64,000 bases of DNA from Nocardioides sp. L-11A (GTDB lineage: Bacteria; Actinomycetota; Actinomycetes; Propionibacteriales; Nocardioidaceae), in assembly GCA_029961745.1 (NCBI GenBank), contig CP124680.1, forward strand, positions 4,650,001 to 4,714,000, written 5' to 3'. Made by a program: the position numbers and the translations under genes. The notes under the pieces were generated by a model that made no database searches, had not been told where the DNA came from, and saw only the letters and a list, made by a program, of their open reading frames with translations. Below, piece by piece: positions 60,963 through 64,000 of the stretch; within the stretch, counting starts at the first letter, position 1; each line of letters starts with the position of its first letter.

Positions 60963-62698
60963 GCGAGCACCCCCTCTCCCTTGATGCCTTGTGAGGCGGC
61001 GATCTCCTGGTACGTCGGGTTGTCGCGCATCAGCTCGTCGTGGGTGCCCTGGCCGACGACCTCGCCGTCCTCGAGCACGAGGATCATGTCGGCGTCGCGG
61101 ATGGTCGCGATCCGCTGCGCGACGATGAGCACCGTCGCGTCGCGGGTCACCGGCCGCAGCGCCGCCCGCAGCCGAGCGTCGGTCGCGACGTCCAGCGCGG
61201 AGAAGGCGTCGTCGAACAGGTAGATCTCGGGGCGCCGGACGAGCGCGCGGGCGATGGCGAGCCGCTGCCGCTGGCCGCCGGAGACCGTCGTACCGCCCTG
61301 GGCGACGGCGGTGTCCAGCTGCTCGGGCATCGCGCGGACGAAGTCGGCTCCCTGCGCGATCTCGAGCGCCGCCCACAGCTCCTCGTCGGTGGCCTCCGGG
61401 CGGCCATAGCGCAGGTTGGAGGCGACCGTGCCGGAGAACAGGAAGGCCCGCTGGGGCACCAGCCCGATGCGGGACCAGAGCAGCTCGGGCTCGAGGTCGC
61501 GCACGTCGACACCGTCGACCCGGACCACGCCCTCGGTGGCGTCGAGCAGCCGGGGCACCAGGTTGACCAGGGTCGTCTTGCCCGCGCCGGTCGAGCCGAT
61601 GACCGCGACCGTCTGGCCGGGCCGGGCGGAGAAGGTGACCTGGCGCAGCACCGGCGCCTCGGCGCCGGGATAGGTCAGGCCGACGCCCTCGAGGTCGAGG
61701 TGCCCGGCGACGTCGACCTCGGTGACCGGTCGCGCCGGAGGTACCACGCTGGTGCTGGTGTCGAGCACCTCGCCGATCCGGTCCGCGCTGACCGAGGCCC
61801 GCGGGATCATCATCAGCATGAAGGTGCCCATCATCACCGACATCAGGATCTGCATCAGGTAGGCCAGGAAGGCGGTCAGCGCACCGACCTCCATCTGGCC
61901 GCCGTCGACGCGGTGGCCGCCGAACCAGATCACGCCCACGCTCGCGGCGTTGGACACCGCCATCACGAGCGGGAACATGACCGCCATCCAGCGGCCGGCG
62001 CGCAGCGAGACCTCGGTGAGGTCGTCGTTGGCCCGCTCGAACCGCCGAACCTCCTGCGGTTCGCGGACGAACGCCCGGACCACCCGGATGCCGGAGATCT
62101 GCTCGCGCATCACCCGGTTGACGTCGTCGAGCCGCTCCTGGACCTGCCGGAAGGCCGGCACCATCCGCGACACCACGAGGCCGATGCAGACGAAGAGCAC
62201 CGGGACGACGGCGACGACCAGCCAGGACAGGCCGAGGTCCTCGCGCATCGCCATGATCACGCCGCCGACCATCATGATCGGGATGGTCACCGCCATCAGG
62301 CAGGTCATCATCGCCAGCATCTGCACCTGCTGGACGTCGTTGGTGGCGCGGGTGATCAGCGACGGGGCGCCGAAGGTGGACACCTCGCGGGCCGAGAAGC
62401 TGCCGATCCGGCCGAACAGCGCCTTGCGCAGGTCGCGCCCGAAGGCCATCGCGGTCTGGCCGCCGAACCAGGCCGACGTCATCGAGCAGGCGGCCTGGAC
62501 GAGCGCCACGGCGAGCATGACGCCGCCGAGCTTCACGACGTAGCCGGTGTCGCCGCGGGCGACGCCCTTGTCGATGATGTCGGCATTGAGACTGGGCAGG
62601 TAGAGCATGGCGGCGGTGCCGGTGAACTGGAGCACGACGATGGCCGCCAGCCAGCCCTTGTAGGGCCGCAGGTAGTCGCGCAGGAGCGGGGCGAGCAT
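60959..62698 (-). CDS. ABC exporter subunit with degenerate ATPase site
   Basis: A 579-residue half-transporter with six spans (about 15-310) and an ATPase domain: Walker [10 protein letters not shown], signature VSGGQRQ, Walker [13 protein letters not shown]. The residue after Walker B is Asp rather than catalytic Glu, as in the degenerate site of heterodimeric exporters, whereas its partner has Glu. The ATG overlaps the TetR stop by 1 bp, and the second subunit overlaps its stop by 4 bp, so the three genes form one operon. Confidence 0.94.
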   Translation of the reverse strand: MLAPLLRDYLRPYKGWLAAIVVLQFTGTAAMLYLPSLNADIIDKGVARGDTGYVVKLGGVMLAVALVQAACSMTSAWFGGQTAMAFGRDLRKALFGRIGSFSAREVSTFGAPSLITRATNDVQQVQMLAMMTCLMAVTIPIMMVGGVIMAMREDLGLSWLVVAVVPVLFVCIGLVVSRMVPAFRQVQERLDDVNRVMREQISGIRVVRAFVREPQEVRRFERANDDLTEVSLRAGRWMAVMFPLVMAVSNAASVGVIWFGGHRVDGGQMEVGALTAFLAYLMQILMSVMMGTFMLMMIPRASVSADRIGEVLDTSTSVVPPARPVTEVDVAGHLDLEGVGLTYPGAEAPVLRQVTFSARPGQTVAVIGSTGAGKTTLVNLVPRLLDATEGVVRVDGVDVRDLEPELLWSRIGLVPQRAFLFSGTVASNLRYGRPEATDEELWAALEIAQGADFVRAMPEQLDTAVAQGGTTVSGGQRQRLAIARALVRRPEIYLFDDAFSALDVATDARLRAALRPVTRDATVLIVAQRIATIRDADMILVLEDGEVVGQGTHDELMRDNPTYQEIAASQGIKGEGVLA

Positions 62699-63285
62699 CA
62701 GTGCGAGTCCTTCCTCAGTACGCCGTCCAGGACGGTGTCGACGATCTCGACGGGGGTGAGCAGGTCACCGTCGGCGATCTCCTCGTGGGACGCGGCGAAG
62801 GTCAGCAGCCGCCAGACATGGAGGACCCGGTCGGGGTCACGGTCGAACCGATCGATGTCTGGGGAGAGGAGCAGGTAGAGCCGGTCGTGCACCTCGGCGA
62901 GGCCCTTCTTGATCTCGGGCCGTTCGGTCAGGTGGTCCGGGGGGCCGACGAAGCCCATGGCTCTCATCAGCCCGAAGATCGCGAGGAACCGCTGCTGCAG
63001 GATGGAGGTCATCGCCACCATCCGCTCGCGCAGCGGCAGGCCGAGGTCGATCTCGTCGAGCCGGTGCAGCACGTCGCCCGGCTCGAAGGCCCGGGCGATG
63101 GTGGTGTCGATCAGGTCGTCCTTGGAGTCGAAGACCCGGAAGATCGTCCCCTCGGCGACCCCCGCCGCCTCGGCGATCAGCCGCGTGGTCACCCGCCGCC
63201 CGTGCTGGTAGAGCAGCGGCCGGGTCGTCCGGATGAGCATCTCCCGCCGGTCGTCGGGCGACAGCGGCGTGGCGCGGGGTGGCAT
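62698..63285 (-). CDS. TetR family repressor of the ABC exporter operon
   Basis: A 195-residue repressor with the helix-turn-helix [51 protein letters not shown]. The first gene of the TetR/ABC/ABC operon. ATG at 63285 was preferred to an upstream GTG at 63315, because that GTG lies inside the perfect palindrome TGAGTGAGTACTCACTCA, which is the likely operator. The rest is the ligand domain, presumably recognising an exported compound. Confidence 0.92.
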   Translation of the reverse strand: MPPRATPLSPDDRREMLIRTTRPLLYQHGRRVTTRLIAEAAGVAEGTIFRVFDSKDDLIDTTIARAFEPGDVLHRLDEIDLGLPLRERMVAMTSILQQRFLAIFGLMRAMGFVGPPDHLTERPEIKKGLAEVHDRLYLLLSPDIDRFDRDPDRVLHVWRLLTFAASHEEIADGDLLTPVEIVDTVLDGVLRKDSH

Positions 63286-63300
63286 GCCGGTCACAGTAAA

Positions 63301-63318
63301 TGAGTGAGTACTCACTCA
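63301..63318. promoter_or_regulatory. Perfect 18-bp palindrome, probable TetR operator
   Basis: TGAGTGAGTACTCACTCA lies 16 bp before the TetR start at 63285 and about 100 bp from the divergent Erm-like gene. Palindromes with TGAGT/ACTCA half-sites are common TetR-family sites next to their own gene. Confidence 0.8.
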
Positions 63319-63378
63319 CAAGTTCTTTTTCGCCGGCGGTCGCGACAAAAGGAGATGCGGCGTCGCCGGGACGCTCCG

Positions 63379-63384
63379 TAGGGT
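63379..63384 (+). promoter_or_regulatory. -10 box TAGGGT upstream of the Erm-like gene
   Basis: TAGGGT ends seven bases before the ATG of a short upstream frame (63392) and 36 bases before the erm start. Confidence 0.4.
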
Positions 63385-63391
63385 CCGGGTC

Positions 63392-63472
63392 ATGAGCCAC
63401 GTCAACGTGATGGTGCGTCGTGTCCGGACAGCGGACGCGGCGGGACTGGGGATGGCACCCGCTCCGGCCTGA
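63392..63472 (+). CDS. Possible 26-residue leader frame overlapping the Erm-like gene
   Basis: ATG to TGA, starting MSHVNVMVRRVRTADAAG, seven bases after a TAGGGT box. It overlaps the start of the erm gene in another frame. Erm genes are often controlled by leader peptides, but no stalling motif is evident, so this is a weak call. Confidence 0.25.
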   Translation: MSHVNVMVRRVRTADAAGLGMAPAPA

Positions 63473-63947
63473 TTGGGCGCGGCGCCTGGTCGCCGACAGT
63501 CCTGTCGTCGCGGGCGACCTGGTCCTCGACATCGGCGCCGGGCACGGCGCGCTGACCGGACCATTGGCCGACGCCGGTGCGCAGGTGGTCGCCGTCGAGC
63601 TGCACCCCGGCCGGGCCGCCGCCCTCCGCGAGCGGTACGCCGAGCGCGGGGTCCGGGTGGTCCGCTGTGACCTGCGCGACCTCCGGCTCCCCTCCCGGCC
63701 GTTCCGGGTGGTGGCCAGCCCGCCGTACTCGCTCTCCACGCCCCTGCTCCGCCTGCTCCTCGGCACCGATCGGCTGCTGTCGGCCGATCTGGTGCTGCAG
63801 TCCGCCACCGCCCGGCGGCTGGCCGCCGCACCGCCCCGCGCCCGCCACGCCCGCCGCTACCGGCTCCAGGTCGGGCGGCCCGTCCCGCGCGCCGCCTTCC
63901 GGCCGCCGCCACGGGTGGACTCGGTGGTGCTGCGGGTCGAGCGGTGA
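63420..63947 (+). CDS. erm: Erm(37)-like 23S rRNA adenine N6-methyltransferase
   Basis: A 175-residue methyltransferase whose start and length match M. tuberculosis Erm(37) (RRDWGWHPLRPDWARRLVADSPV; about 179 residues in that protein) and which, like it, lacks the C-terminal helical domain of other Erm enzymes. Motif I is LVLDIGAGHGALT, motif II VVAVELHPGR. The catalytic motif IV reads SPPYS, where Erm(37) has NPPYG, so the Asn that positions the adenine is replaced by Ser. It would methylate A2058-region residues and give macrolide resistance if active. It is divergent from the TetR/ABC exporter operon. Confidence 0.9.
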   Translation: MSGQRTRRDWGWHPLRPDWARRLVADSPVVAGDLVLDIGAGHGALTGPLADAGAQVVAVELHPGRAAALRERYAERGVRVVRCDLRDLRLPSRPFRVVASPPYSLSTPLLRLLLGTDRLLSADLVLQSATARRLAAAPPRARHARRYRLQVGRPVPRAAFRPPPRVDSVVLRVER

Positions 63948-64000
63948 CCGGCCGACTACCGGATGCCTGGGCGCCCGGCTCAGCGCAGGGCGGATCCGAG

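Overview
The window is 64 kb of very GC-rich DNA. GTG starts are common, many neighbouring genes overlap by 1-4 bases (ATGA, GTGA, TGATG), and several promoters place a TANNNT -10 box 6-7 bases before the start codon, as expected of leaderless mRNAs. Together with an LCP wall protein, an IdeR-type iron regulator, an F420-type luciferase-like enzyme, a CYP51 locus and an Erm(37)-like gene, this points to an actinomycete. A Nocardioides-like member of the Propionibacteriales is my best guess, by inference only. No phage, insertion sequence, CRISPR array or rRNA operon is visible.

Layout. 1-5.4 kb: partial LCP gene, tRNA-Arg(CCT), a SnoaL-like/SDR pair divergent from a TetR gene with repeated operator heptamers, a GNAT enzyme, and a YCII/DGPF protein paired with an ECF42-type sigma factor behind a matching promoter. 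5.4-14 kb: LuxR regulator and amidase; an ECF sigma / O6-alkylguanine transferase / 2OG-Fe(II) oxygenase / TagI operon that looks like an alkylation-repair unit; a cytoplasmic LuxR-periplasmic-binding-protein fusion beside a polysaccharide deacetylase and a nitrilase-family enzyme. 14-18 kb: LPxTG surface protein, Sfp-type phosphopantetheinyl transferase, VapBC. 18-29.6 kb: a cyp51/ferredoxin/SDR/P450/TetR/ALDH/SDR/HIBADH/CMD locus with the gene content I recall for M. tuberculosis Rv0763c-Rv0771, then a divergent LLM enzyme and an unknown protein. 29.8-36 kb: two secreted purple-acid-phosphatase-like enzymes; the second carries three beta-propellers, two of them an almost exact 811-bp duplication with atypical codon use. 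36-41.5 kb: a single-chain 1845-residue biotin-dependent acyl-CoA carboxylase.

41.9-52.5 kb: a sigma/zinc-finger/transmembrane/extracellular fusion interrupted by a one-base shift in a C7 run, a TadG-like protein, an enoyl-reductase-family protein, a SigE-type sigma factor with a membrane-anchored propeller, a second VapBC-type pair, DUF2277, a PCMT-like methyltransferase, a sirtuin and IdeR. 52.6-55.2 kb: a frameshifted hotdog-type gene and a GH13 glucosidase. 55.4-64 kb is an export and resistance region: a MarR/MFS operon behind a leader-peptide attenuator and an operator-covered second promoter, a lipoprotein, a heterodimeric ABC exporter with its TetR regulator, and an Erm(37)-like rRNA methyltransferase.

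The two most unusual things are (i) a family of about 108-bp repeats that sits in the same reading frame inside two unrelated proteins (three copies in the glucosidase, two in the ABC exporter), with diverged copies in the gap upstream of the carboxylase, and (ii) the leader upstream of the MFS exporter: a promoter, an exceptionally strong Shine-Dalgarno sequence, a 12-codon peptide, mutually exclusive RNA stems and an intrinsic terminator.
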